DNA of 26,389 nt. It comes from JAFAGX01 sp035623255 (GTDB lineage: Bacteria > Acidobacteriota > Terriglobia > Terriglobales > Acidobacteriaceae). The notes under the pieces were generated by a model. It searched no databases. It worked only from the letters and a program-made list of their open reading frames with translations, and had not been told where the DNA came from. Both the position numbers and the translations under genes were made by a program. Within the stretch, counting starts at the first letter, position 1. The number at the start of each line of letters is the position of its first letter. The stretch spans positions 1 through 26,389 of the forward strand of contig DASPTU010000072.1 in assembly GCA_035623255.1 (NCBI GenBank), read 5' to 3'. Below are positions 17,420-25,199 of the stretch, piece by piece.

Positions 17420-20017
17420 GTGAAGGCCGTGGTCAAGGCGGCCATACTGCTGGCGGCGGGCGCGCTGGCGGGTGGCTCTGCGGCTGGAGAAGAAAAAAAG
17501 GACGCCGGCCAGTCTCTGGAGTTGTCGCGGGCCGTGCGGACCTGGGAATTTCTGCCGGTTACGGGACAGCGGGCGGGACTGCTGGGAAATGAAGCGGGAC
17601 GGATGGAAGCGTGGGTCTATCCGCTCAAGATTTTCCGCGACTTCCATTTGAAATTCCTTACTGAGGCACGCGCTTTGCCCGCGGAGGCGCTGGCGCGGAC
17701 GGTGACAGTGAGGCCGGAGTCCGCGACGATTTTGTACGCGGGCGACACATTCCGGGTGGCAGAAACCTTTTTTGTGCCCGTGAAGGAACAAGGCGCCGTA
17801 ATTCTCTTCGAGGTGGAGACGGAGCAACCGCTAGAGATCGAGGCGGCGTTTCACCGGGATTTTCAACTGGAGTGGCCGGCAGCGCTGGGGGGAACATACC
17901 TGGAATGGGGCGCGGCGCAGCACGCTTTTTATTTCGGAGAAGAGCAAAGAAAATTTGTAGCGCTGGTGGGTTCGCCGACCGCCACCGATCCGCACTTGGA
18001 GTTTCAGACCAATTATGCGGAAGCGGAGGAGAGCTCGCTACGGCTGGGCGTCACGGCAAAGGGGAGAGAACGAAAACTGATCATGATTGCGGGTTCCCTG
18101 GAGGGGAGGGCGGCGGCGGAGAAAACGTACGAACATCTGAAGGCGGATTTTGAGGCGCTCCGGAAAGAGTCGGCGAAGTATTACCGGGACTATCTGGCAA
18201 GAACAGTCACGCTGGATTTGCCGGACAAGGAGCTGGAGAGGGCCTACGATTGGTCTCGGGTGAGTCTGGCGCAGGGCGTGGTGACAAATCCCACGCTGGG
18301 GACAGGGCTAGTGGCGGGCTATCGGACTTCCGGAGTAAGCCAAAGGCCGGGGTTTGCGTGGTACTTCGGGAGGGACTCGGAATGGACATCTCTGGCGCTT
18401 AATGCCATGGGTGATTTTGCGACGACGCGAACGGCGCTTGAATTCATCGGGAAGCACCAGCGCGAGGACGGAAAGATTCCGCACGAGATTTCGCAGGGAG
18501 CAAGTTTCGTAAATTGGTTCAAGGATTATCCGTACGCGTATGCTTCCGCCGATGCGACACCCCTCTACATTATTGCGACAGCCGATTACGTGCGGTGGAG
18601 TGGCGACGCGGACTTTGCGAGAGAAAACTGGGAAAGGCTAGAGAAAGCGTACAAGTTTTTACGAGCCAGTTACGACGCGAAAGGGCTCCCCAAGAATTTT
18701 GGCGTCGGGCATGGCTGGGTGGAAGGTGGGCCGCTCCTGCCGGTGGAGACGGAGTATTACCAGAGCGGGCTGGGAGCGGTGGCGGTCAAGGCGCTTTCGA
18801 ACCTGGCGCTGGCAGCCGAGAAGAAGGAATTGAGCGAACAGCTGCGGCGAGAAGCGGAAAAACAGGAGATGCTGGTCAATCAGAGCTTCTGGATCGAGGA
18901 GAAGAAGCGGATTGCGTTCGCGCTGGACAAAAACGGCAAACCGGTGGACGAACCCAGCGTGTTAACGACGGCGCCGATGTGGTTCGGCCTGACGGAGGAT
19001 ACGAAAGCCATTTCGATGATCCAGCAACTGTCAGCTCCGGATCACCAGACGGACTGGGGCATGAGGATTATATCCAACCGGTCGCTGCTTTTCAGCGGCG
19101 GTGGGTATCACTACGGATCAGCATGGCCGCTTTTCACGGGATGGGCTTCGGTGGCTGAGTATCGATACCACCAGGAATTTTCCGCTTACGCAAACTTGAG
19201 GGCGAACGCGCTGCTGGCGTTGGACGGTTCCTACGGACACGTCACGGAAGTGCTTTCTGGTGATTATTACCAGCCGCTGTCAACGAGCTCTCCTCACCAG
19301 ATTTGGTCGGCGGCGATGGTAACGAGCCCAATTCTGCGAGGGATGCTGGGACTGGAAACCAGCGCGGTTAGCCATAGCGTGACGTTCACACCGCATGTTC
19401 CGGCAGACTGGACGCAATTCCGCATTGAGAATCTGCCGGTGGGGCATACGACTCTGCGACTTAGCTACCGGAAGACGAAAGAGGGAATTTTTCTGGAAGT
19501 CGAACGCATTTCTGGCGATGAAGAATGCGTGGTGGAGTTCAGCCCAGCCGTGAGTCTGCGCGCGAAAGTGAAGCGTGCCGAGGTGGACGGAAAAACCGCA
19601 CCCTACCGATCGCAGCCGAATGCGACCGATCAGCACGTTTTTGTGCGCTTGCCTGTGGGCGCGGTGAAAAGTTCCCTGAGGATTCTTCTCCAGAATGAGT
19701 TCGGGCTAAGTTATAACTCGCAATTGCCCGGCCTTGGAGAGACCAGCAGTGGGCTGCGGATCGTTTCCGAGACATGGTCTGATTCCGAGAGCCAGCTGAC
19801 CCTGGAAGCTTTCGGGATTCCGGGGCAGGCTTACCGGCTTCCCGTCTGGAATCCGGCTGAGATTCAAAGTGTCGAGGGCGCGAAAATGATTTCTACAGGC
19901 GATGCCGGAACTCTGCTCGTGCAACTCCCGGGGGACGGTGTAGGTCAGTATACGCGTGGGAAAATCGTTCTGCGCTTTGGCGAACATCGCGGGGGCAACC
20001 GTGGCGTGACGAAATAA
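17420..20017 (+). CDS. Exported glycogen-debranching-like (amylo-alpha-1,6-glucosidase type) six-hairpin glycosidase
   Basis: 865 aa from a GTG start with a strong ribosome-binding site. The N-terminus is a signal peptide (VKAAILLAAGALAGGSAAG). Residues about 30-270 look like a beta-sandwich substrate domain. Residues about 290-700 look like an (alpha/alpha)6 barrel related to the debranching-enzyme C-terminal domain, with FAWYFGRDSEWTSLAL near 310-325, HQREDGKIPHEIS, ASADATPLYIIATADY near 374-389, and a late GSAWPLFTGW segment. These are typical of amylo-alpha-1,6-glucosidase and related GH-L/GH133 enzymes, but exact family and linkage cannot be fixed by eye. Debranching enzymes are usually cytoplasmic; the signal peptide puts this one outside, acting on imported or surface-bound oligosaccharides. 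First gene of a plus-strand run with the GH13 gene 102 bp downstream. Confidence 0.78.
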   Translation: MKAVVKAAILLAAGALAGGSAAGEEKKDAGQSLELSRAVRTWEFLPVTGQRAGLLGNEAGRMEAWVYPLKIFRDFHLKFLTEARALPAEALARTVTVRPESATILYAGDTFRVAETFFVPVKEQGAVILFEVETEQPLEIEAAFHRDFQLEWPAALGGTYLEWGAAQHAFYFGEEQRKFVALVGSPTATDPHLEFQTNYAEAEESSLRLGVTAKGRERKLIMIAGSLEGRAAAEKTYEHLKADFEALRKESAKYYRDYLARTVTLDLPDKELERAYDWSRVSLAQGVVTNPTLGTGLVAGYRTSGVSQRPGFAWYFGRDSEWTSLALNAMGDFATTRTALEFIGKHQREDGKIPHEISQGASFVNWFKDYPYAYASADATPLYIIATADYVRWSGDADFARENWERLEKAYKFLRASYDAKGLPKNFGVGHGWVEGGPLLPVETEYYQSGLGAVAVKALSNLALAAEKKELSEQLRREAEKQEMLVNQSFWIEEKKRIAFALDKNGKPVDEPSVLTTAPMWFGLTEDTKAISMIQQLSAPDHQTDWGMRIISNRSLLFSGGGYHYGSAWPLFTGWASVAEYRYHQEFSAYANLRANALLALDGSYGHVTEVLSGDYYQPLSTSSPHQIWSAAMVTSPILRGMLGLETSAVSHSVTFTPHVPADWTQFRIENLPVGHTTLRLSYRKTKEGIFLEVERISGDEECVVEFSPAVSLRAKVKRAEVDGKTAPYRSQPNATDQHVFVRLPVGAVKSSLRILLQNEFGLSYNSQLPGLGETSSGLRIVSETWSDSESQLTLEAFGIPGQAYRLPVWNPAEIQSVEGAKMISTGDAGTLLVQLPGDGVGQYTRGKIVLRFGEHRGGNRGVTK

Positions 20018-20105
20018 AGTTGAGTTGCATTATCGTCGCCGAAAGCGGGAACGGATCGGCGTAACGTGGTCACTGGCTGCTCAGTCTGCAATTGGATTCT
20101 TGATC

Positions 20106-20110
20106 GGAGG
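20106..20110 (+). promoter_or_regulatory. Shine-Dalgarno GGAGG for the GH13 gene
   Basis: GGAGG lies 9 nt before the ATG at 20120, which directly starts a signal peptide. An earlier in-frame GTG at 20066 lacks such a site, so 20120 is taken as the start. Confidence 0.8.
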
Positions 20111-20119
20111 CTAAAAGAC

Positions 20120-21829
20120 ATGGTGCGAAAGATCATGGTGATCGCAGCACTGGTGGGCGCTCTGCTTCTCTCAGCGCCAGCAGGAGCACAGCTGAAAGAG
20201 AAAGATACGGATGCCGAGGGACATCCATGGTGGCAACATGCGGTGTTCTACGAGGTTTATCCGCGCAGCTTTGCAGACAGCAACAATGATGGCATCGGCG
20301 ACCTGAACGGGATTGCTTCAAAGCTGGACTACCTTAAAGATCTGGGCGTAGATGCCATCTGGATCACTCCATGCTTCCCCTCTCCGCAGGTGGATTTCGG
20401 ATATGACGTCTCCGACTACGAAGCCATCGACCCGATGTATGGGACGTTGCAAGACTTCGACCACCTCGTGGGCGAGGCCAAAAAACGGCGTATACGCATC
20501 ATCCTGGATTTCGTGGTGAATCACACTTCGGACAAGCACAAGTGGTTTCTAGACTCGAAGTCGTCCAAAACCGCAGGGCACCGGGATTGGTACATCTGGC
20601 GGGACGGCAAGGGGCCGGACCTGCCGCCCAACAACTGGCTTTCGACGTTCGGACTTTCCGCATGGAAGTTCGATCCGAAGACGAACCAGTATTACTACCA
20701 CTATTTTTATCCCGAGCAACCGGACCTGAACTGGCGCAATCCAGCGGTGGAAAAGGCGATGCTGGACGTAACGCGCTTCTGGTACCGGCGCGGCGTTTCG
20801 GGGTTCCGCCTGGATGCCGTGGATACTCTCTTTGAAGACCCGAATCTGACAGACAACCCGGTCCTGCCGGGGACGGACAAATTCGGGCGTGCAAACATGG
20901 ACGAAAAATACAACAAGAAGCTCCCCGAAGTTCACGACGTGCTGCGCAAGCTACGCAGGACAGCGGACGACTTCGGCGCCGTTCTAATCGGCGAAACCTG
21001 GACGGCAGACGTGCAAGAGCTGAAGGACTACTATGGTCAAAACAACGATGAAATTCAGCTGCCCATGGACCTGATGATGACGGACTTCAAAGGGCTCTCG
21101 GCTGCGCAGTACCGAAAGCATCTCGCAGCGCTGGACAGCAGCGGGCACTGGCCGATGTACGTGATCACGAATCATGACATCGTGCGGTCATACACGCGTT
21201 ACGGAGACAGCACGCACGATGACGACATCGCAAAAATGATGGCGGCTTTCTATCTGACGCTGCGGGGCACCGCGGTGATGTACTACGGCGAAGAGATCGG
21301 GATGGGAAATAACGATCCGAAGAGCAAGGACGAAGTGCGGGATCCCATCGGAAAGCTGGGATGGCCGGCCGAAAAGGGGCGTGACGGCGAGCGCACTCCG
21401 ATGCAATGGACGGATGGGCAGAACGCGGGGTTTAGCAAGGCAAAGCCGTGGCTTCCCGTTCCAGCGAGCGCGAAGACTCACAACGTCGCAAGCGAAATGA
21501 AAGATACGAAGTCGGTCCTGAGTTTCTACCGGCAAGTGCTGGAGCTACGCCACAAGGAACCAGCGCTGCTCGAGGGCAGCTACACGCCACTCAATCCAGA
21601 TGACCCGAACGTTTTGAGTTACCTAAGGCGCTATAAGAACGAAGCGATTTTGGTAATCCTGAACATGTCCGGCAAGAACCAGGATTTCCAGGTAGATCTT
21701 TCCCCGCTGGGTTATGCCGCACCGAGACTGAACGTGATGCTGACTAGTTTTCACCAGCCGCCGTCACAGAGCGGGGGCGGATTAAAGTTGGAGCCGTATT
21801 CAGCGTTGATCGCGAAGGTCCATGAGTAG
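20120..21829 (+). CDS. Exported GH13 alpha-glucosidase (oligo-1,6-glucosidase/maltase type)
   Basis: 569 aa. Signal peptide (KIMVIAALVGALLLSAPAGA) then a GH13 (beta/alpha)8 barrel: VFYEVYPRSFADSNNDGIGDL at the start of the barrel, FVVNHTSD, GFRLDAVD with nucleophile D232, IGETW with acid/base E292, and VITNHD with the third catalytic aspartate at D353. The segment QPDLNWRNPAV and the late RDPIGKLGWPAEKGRDGERTPMQW are typical of alpha-glucosidase-like subfamilies acting on short alpha-glucosides rather than starch. A small C-terminal beta domain ends in LEPYSALIAKV. Together with the upstream debranching-like enzyme and the trehalase it would turn alpha-glucosides into glucose outside the cytoplasm. 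Trehalose synthase is a possible alternative in this fold, but the signal peptide and length argue against it. Confidence 0.9.
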   Translation: MVRKIMVIAALVGALLLSAPAGAQLKEKDTDAEGHPWWQHAVFYEVYPRSFADSNNDGIGDLNGIASKLDYLKDLGVDAIWITPCFPSPQVDFGYDVSDYEAIDPMYGTLQDFDHLVGEAKKRRIRIILDFVVNHTSDKHKWFLDSKSSKTAGHRDWYIWRDGKGPDLPPNNWLSTFGLSAWKFDPKTNQYYYHYFYPEQPDLNWRNPAVEKAMLDVTRFWYRRGVSGFRLDAVDTLFEDPNLTDNPVLPGTDKFGRANMDEKYNKKLPEVHDVLRKLRRTADDFGAVLIGETWTADVQELKDYYGQNNDEIQLPMDLMMTDFKGLSAAQYRKHLAALDSSGHWPMYVITNHDIVRSYTRYGDSTHDDDIAKMMAAFYLTLRGTAVMYYGEEIGMGNNDPKSKDEVRDPIGKLGWPAEKGRDGERTPMQWTDGQNAGFSKAKPWLPVPASAKTHNVASEMKDTKSVLSFYRQVLELRHKEPALLEGSYTPLNPDDPNVLSYLRRYKNEAILVILNMSGKNQDFQVDLSPLGYAAPRLNVMLTSFHQPPSQSGGGLKLEPYSALIAKVHE

Positions 21830-21942
21830 AAGAAGGGCGGTCAAATAGACACGTATTCGCGGCGGGGGTAAGATTTGTTGGCTCTGCGCAAGAGCGTACC
21901 GCTTTGCATAAATCACCACTCCTCCGGCTCCAAAGCCGCTAC

Positions 21943-22500
21943 ATGCGGCTCCTGTATATAACCGCCTTGCTTGCCGGCATCTTCTGTGCCGCGCCCCCGG
22001 CGAAACCCCAGGCACTGAACTTGGAGGGATCCCCCGCCGAGATCGAAAAACTGGCGCGAGGCAAGGTGCTCGTGTTGGTTTTTGTACGAACGGATTGCCC
22101 GGTTTCGAACCGTTACGCGCCTACGGTCCAGGAATTGAGCAGAAAGTATGCGGGGGAAGCGGTCTTTTACTTGGTTTTTCCGAGCAAAGCAGAATCCGCC
22201 GAGACCATCAAGGAATACTTGAAAGCGTACGGCTATGCACTAGAAGCTCTGCGCGACCCCGAACACGCGCTGGTGAAGAAGAGCGCGGTCAAGGTGACCC
22301 CCGAGGCGGCAGTCTTCGACGCGCAGCGGAAACTCGTCTATCACGGCCGCATTAATAATCTTTATGTGGAGTTCGCCAAAGCTAGGCGCGCGGCCACGAC
22401 GCATGAATTGGCGGACGCCATCGAAGCGGCACACGCGGGCAAGCGCCCTCCCGTTGATACCGCCGCAGGAATCGGTTGCTTCATAGCAGATCTGAAATGA
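21943..22500 (+). CDS. Exported redoxin/thioredoxin-fold protein
   Basis: 185 aa from the ATG at 21943, which starts a hydrophobic signal or anchor (MRLLYITALLAGIFCAA). The thioredoxin fold is marked by VLVLVFVRTDCPVSNRYAP, with C52 at the usual active-site position in a CPVS motif (no second active-site Cys), and a cis-Pro region VTPEAAVFD near 118-126. A second conserved-looking cysteine, C179, lies in the C-terminal GIGCF. This single-Cys plus C-terminal GC layout is seen in redoxin-domain proteins encoded beside copper-oxygenase-like proteins. The stop overlaps the next gene's start (ATGA), so the two are translationally coupled. A TTG at 21904 is a weaker alternative start. Possible roles are thiol or copper handling for its partner (inference). 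Confidence 0.82.
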   Translation: MRLLYITALLAGIFCAAPPAKPQALNLEGSPAEIEKLARGKVLVLVFVRTDCPVSNRYAPTVQELSRKYAGEAVFYLVFPSKAESAETIKEYLKAYGYALEALRDPEHALVKKSAVKVTPEAAVFDAQRKLVYHGRINNLYVEFAKARRAATTHELADAIEAAHAGKRPPVDTAAGIGCFIADLK

Positions 22501-24338
22501 AATTTCCCACATTACTTTTTGTGGCGGTAGCCGGTCTGTGGAGTGCCATCGGGTTTCTCGCACCGAAGAGTGTGCCGCAAATGGCTAAGCCTGCAACTCA
22601 TGGGAGTTCCGCGGCGCAGGTAACTTTTAACCGCGACATCGCGCCGATTGTGTATCACTCCTGCGCAACTTGCCACCGTCCAGGCGAGGCGGCGCCATTT
22701 CCCCTGCTGAGTTACAAGGACGTGAAATCCCACGCGCGCCAGATCGCGGCCATCACACAATCCAGGATCATGCCGCCGTGGCTGCCCGAACCCGGTCCTT
22801 TCCAGTTTGCCGACGAAATGCGGCTTTCGAACGAACAAATTGCATTGATCGCCAAGTGGGTGGAGCAGGGTAGCCTCGAAGGCGATCCCGTCAACTTGAC
22901 GCCCAAGCCGGAATTCGTCGAGGGCTGGCAACTGGGAAAGCCGGATCTGATCGTGACTGCCGAAAAGCCGTATCAATTGCCTGCCACGGGGAACGATCAA
23001 TATTGGAATTTTATCTTTCGGACACCGATCAAGGAGACGCGCTGGCTGCGCGCCCTGGAAATCCGACCAGGGGACAAGCGGCTCGTCCACCACGCTAATG
23101 TGCTGGTGGACCGCATGCAATCGGCGCGGCTGCAGGAATCGTCGCCCGGAGCGGGCTTTGCCGGCATGGAGATCAAGATTGAATCGGAAGCGTTTGACCC
23201 GGACAGCCACTTCCTTTTCTGGAAGCCCGGGACGGTGCCCTACAGCGAGCCCGAGGGGATGGCCTTGCGGCTTGATCCGGAAACTGACCTCGTCCTGAAT
23301 ATTCACCTGCAGCCCTCGGGAAAACCGGAATGGATTCAGCCAACCTTGGGACTTTATTTCACCGACCATCCGGCGACGCGGCTTCCGATGCTCCTGCAAC
23401 TAGAGAACGACCGAAAACTGGACATTCCAGCAGGCGCGAAGAATTTTATTGTCGAAGACGAATTCACTTTGCCCGAGGACGTGAAACTCCTGGCGATTTA
23501 TCCTCACGCGCACTACGTAGGAAAAGATTTGGCGGCGTACGCCAAATTCCCGGATGGTGCGCGAAAGTCGCTGATCCACATCCCGAACTGGAACTTGAAC
23601 TGGCAGGCGGTGTACCGCTATGCGGAACCAGTTCAGCTGCCTGAAGGAACCGTGGTCTCCATGCGCTACGTGTACGACAATTCCGAAGATAACGCGTTGA
23701 ACCCGAATGATCCGCCCCAAAGAATCGTGGGAGGGAATTCCTCGAAAGACGAGATGGCACATCTTTGGCTGCAGGTGCTGCCCGAAAGCGACCGAAACAG
23801 CGCAGACGACCCGAGAAGAGTTTTGCAGGAAGCGATGGCGAAACACAATGTGGAGAAGAATCCGGAGGATTTCGAAGCTCACTACAACCTGGCGGCCATG
23901 CTGCAGATACGAGGGGAACTCGGCGAAGCACTCAAACATTACGAAGAAGCGCTGCGGCTTCGGCCTGAAGACGCGGCGGTCAACAATGCGTTTGGTGCAG
24001 CGAACTTGGCGGCTGGGCGATTAGACATAGCCGTCCGCTATTTAGAGGCGGCATTGCGGGTGAGGCCTGAGTATTTCGATGCTCACTATAACCTGGGAAT
24101 GGCCCTGGCCATGAGCGGAAACTTTGCGCGCGCGGCGGAAGAATTCAGGGCGGCGCTGGGCTTGAACCCGCAGGACGCGAACGCCGAGGCTAATCTCGGC
24201 GGCGCTCTTGCGGAATTGGGCAACTTATCAGAAGCGCGGACGCACTTAGAGAGAGCGCTGGCACTTGACCCAAATCATACGCTGGCGCGCGAAAATCTCG
24301 CAGAGGTTCGCCGCCAATTGGACGCGAAACCACATTGA
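22497..24338 (+). CDS. Cytochrome c / PHM-like type II copper monooxygenase / TPR fusion
   Basis: 613 aa. An N-terminal hydrophobic export segment is followed by a cytochrome c-like module with one CXXCH (C56-H60, in YHSCATCHRPGEAAP). The central part resembles the two-domain fold of copper type II, ascorbate-dependent monooxygenases. All six expected copper ligands can be placed: H198, H199 (VHHANVLVD) and H270 (LNIHLQPSG) for the first copper; H337, H339 (YPHAHYVGKD) and M420 (SKDEMAHLW) for the second. About four TPR units occupy 455-610. The start overlaps the redoxin stop by 4 bp. Spacing of the ligands follows rat peptidylglycine hydroxylating monooxygenase (H107, H108, H172, H242, H244, M314). 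The substrate is unknown; the haem could feed electrons in place of ascorbate (inference). Confidence 0.85.
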   Translation: MKFPTLLFVAVAGLWSAIGFLAPKSVPQMAKPATHGSSAAQVTFNRDIAPIVYHSCATCHRPGEAAPFPLLSYKDVKSHARQIAAITQSRIMPPWLPEPGPFQFADEMRLSNEQIALIAKWVEQGSLEGDPVNLTPKPEFVEGWQLGKPDLIVTAEKPYQLPATGNDQYWNFIFRTPIKETRWLRALEIRPGDKRLVHHANVLVDRMQSARLQESSPGAGFAGMEIKIESEAFDPDSHFLFWKPGTVPYSEPEGMALRLDPETDLVLNIHLQPSGKPEWIQPTLGLYFTDHPATRLPMLLQLENDRKLDIPAGAKNFIVEDEFTLPEDVKLLAIYPHAHYVGKDLAAYAKFPDGARKSLIHIPNWNLNWQAVYRYAEPVQLPEGTVVSMRYVYDNSEDNALNPNDPPQRIVGGNSSKDEMAHLWLQVLPESDRNSADDPRRVLQEAMAKHNVEKNPEDFEAHYNLAAMLQIRGELGEALKHYEEALRLRPEDAAVNNAFGAANLAAGRLDIAVRYLEAALRVRPEYFDAHYNLGMALAMSGNFARAAEEFRAALGLNPQDANAEANLGGALAELGNLSEARTHLERALALDPNHTLARENLAEVRRQLDAKPH

Positions 24339-24478
24339 TTCGTACTTCCTTGAACGCATGGGCGGCCTGAGACATAGGTAGCACATCGTAACGGACACAT
24401 AGGGGACACTTTCTTTCTGTTTAGGGAGGAAGGGGCTAGCCAAGACAAGTTCGCAAAGGGCATCCTCTACATCCATGA

Positions 24479-24727
24479 CACGCTCGAGGTATTCGGCACG
24501 CTCTGGAGGAGCGTCTGCGGCAACAAAGCCTCTCCGGCGGAGCAGCGCTGGCGCGCCTTCAAAAGGTGGTCGCCTTTGACCGTTTCTTGGCGCGTGTGGC
24601 AAATAAGCAGCGGGACGCATGGATTGTCAAAGGCGGGCTTGCTCTTCAGTTGCGGCTCGGCTAACGAGCCAAAATGACGAAGGACATCGACGTTTTACAC
24701 AGCACACGTCTTGCGCGGGATTTACGT
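24479..24727 (+). pseudogene. Remnant of an AbiEii-family nucleotidyltransferase toxin gene
   Basis: One frame reads RHALEERLRQQ ... LQKVVAFDRFLARV ... AWIVKGGLALQLRLG, then an in-frame TAA at 24662-24664, then RAKMTKDIDVLH in the same frame. This is the N-terminal half of AbiEii/AbiGii-type toxins, including the KGG...LR...R.TKDID nucleotidyltransferase core (normally LRLGxRARxTKDID). After about 24727 the similarity fades, there is no intact start codon with a ribosome-binding site, and the C-terminal half is not recognisable. No AbiEi-type antitoxin gene is seen next to it. It is a decayed defence or toxin-antitoxin gene, left where islands commonly keep such modules. Confidence 0.72.
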
Positions 24728-24879
24728 TGCGCCCGGGCTGCAACACATCAACAATCCGGGCTACAACCGCGATCGGGCTCCTGTGCTGGTGCCATCCTTC
24801 CGGCTGCACTTGGAGTTCTAAGATAATAGGCTGAGGAAGTTGGTCTATCCGGCAGACGAGTTCTATTCACATCCTCATG

Positions 24880-24935
24880 GCGCTAATTCCCCGCCTTTGT
24901 GGGCTTGCGTGCAATCTCGGCTGCGCTAATTCCCC
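24880..24935 (+). repeat. Two identical 13-bp direct repeats, candidate integrase arm sites
   Basis: GCGCTAATTCCCC occurs at 24880-24892 and again at 24923-24935, 43 bp apart start to start (about four helical turns), roughly 210-270 bp from the tRNA-derived attachment core. Short phased direct repeats flanking a core are what tyrosine recombinases use as arm-binding sites. The remaining sequence from 24728 to 25146 shows no other gene or structure that I can support. Confidence 0.4.
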
Positions 24936-25146
24936 AGTGTCGGGCTCACTACTCTTGTTCTATCTAGCCTGTTATTCGTGCTAAGGGCTGCCAACCCGCG
25001 TTCCGCGTGGTACATCTGAACCGCTTCTATACTCTTAGTTTCGTGGGAACAACCTGAGGAACATTAAGGGTTTCCACCTGCTCTAAACGCTACTCAATGC
25101 TCCTGAAAGTGCCTCGTAAGTTCCTGATTTTCCATTGGCTTCAGAC

Positions 25147-25190
25147 TTGCCAAGGTTCAGGTGTCGGTTCGATTCCGATAGGCCGCTCCA
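25147..25190 (+). other. Candidate attP core: 3' half of a tRNA-Gly(GCC) gene
   Basis: The bases begin with the anticodon loop TTGCCAA (anticodon GCC at 25149-25151). They continue through the 3' side of the anticodon stem (GGTTC), a 4-nt variable loop, and a full T arm (GTCGG, loop TTCGATT, CCGAT). They end with AGGCCGC plus the U73 discriminator and an encoded CCA, as in glycine tRNAs. The 5' side does not form the anticodon stem, and no D arm or 5' acceptor strand precedes it, so this is not an intact tRNA gene. A 3' tRNA half beside a tyrosine recombinase is the classical attP of a tRNA-integrating island. The integrase stop codon lies 9 bp beyond the CCA. Confidence 0.85.
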
Positions 25191-25199
25191 TAAAATCAA

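Noticed and set aside
24370..24430. GGACAC-containing stretch resembling an insertion-sequence end
   Set aside because: No matching inverted end, target duplication or transposase is visible.
24246..24620. A 124-codon minus-strand ORF over the end of the copper oxygenase gene and the toxin remnant
   Set aside because: It overlaps real coding sequence at one end and the AbiEii-like frame on the opposite strand at the other; it has no family features.
25110..25190. A complete tRNA-Gly gene
   Set aside because: The T arm and 3' acceptor are good, but the 5' side cannot pair with the anticodon stem, and no D arm or 5' acceptor strand is present, so it is only the 3' half.
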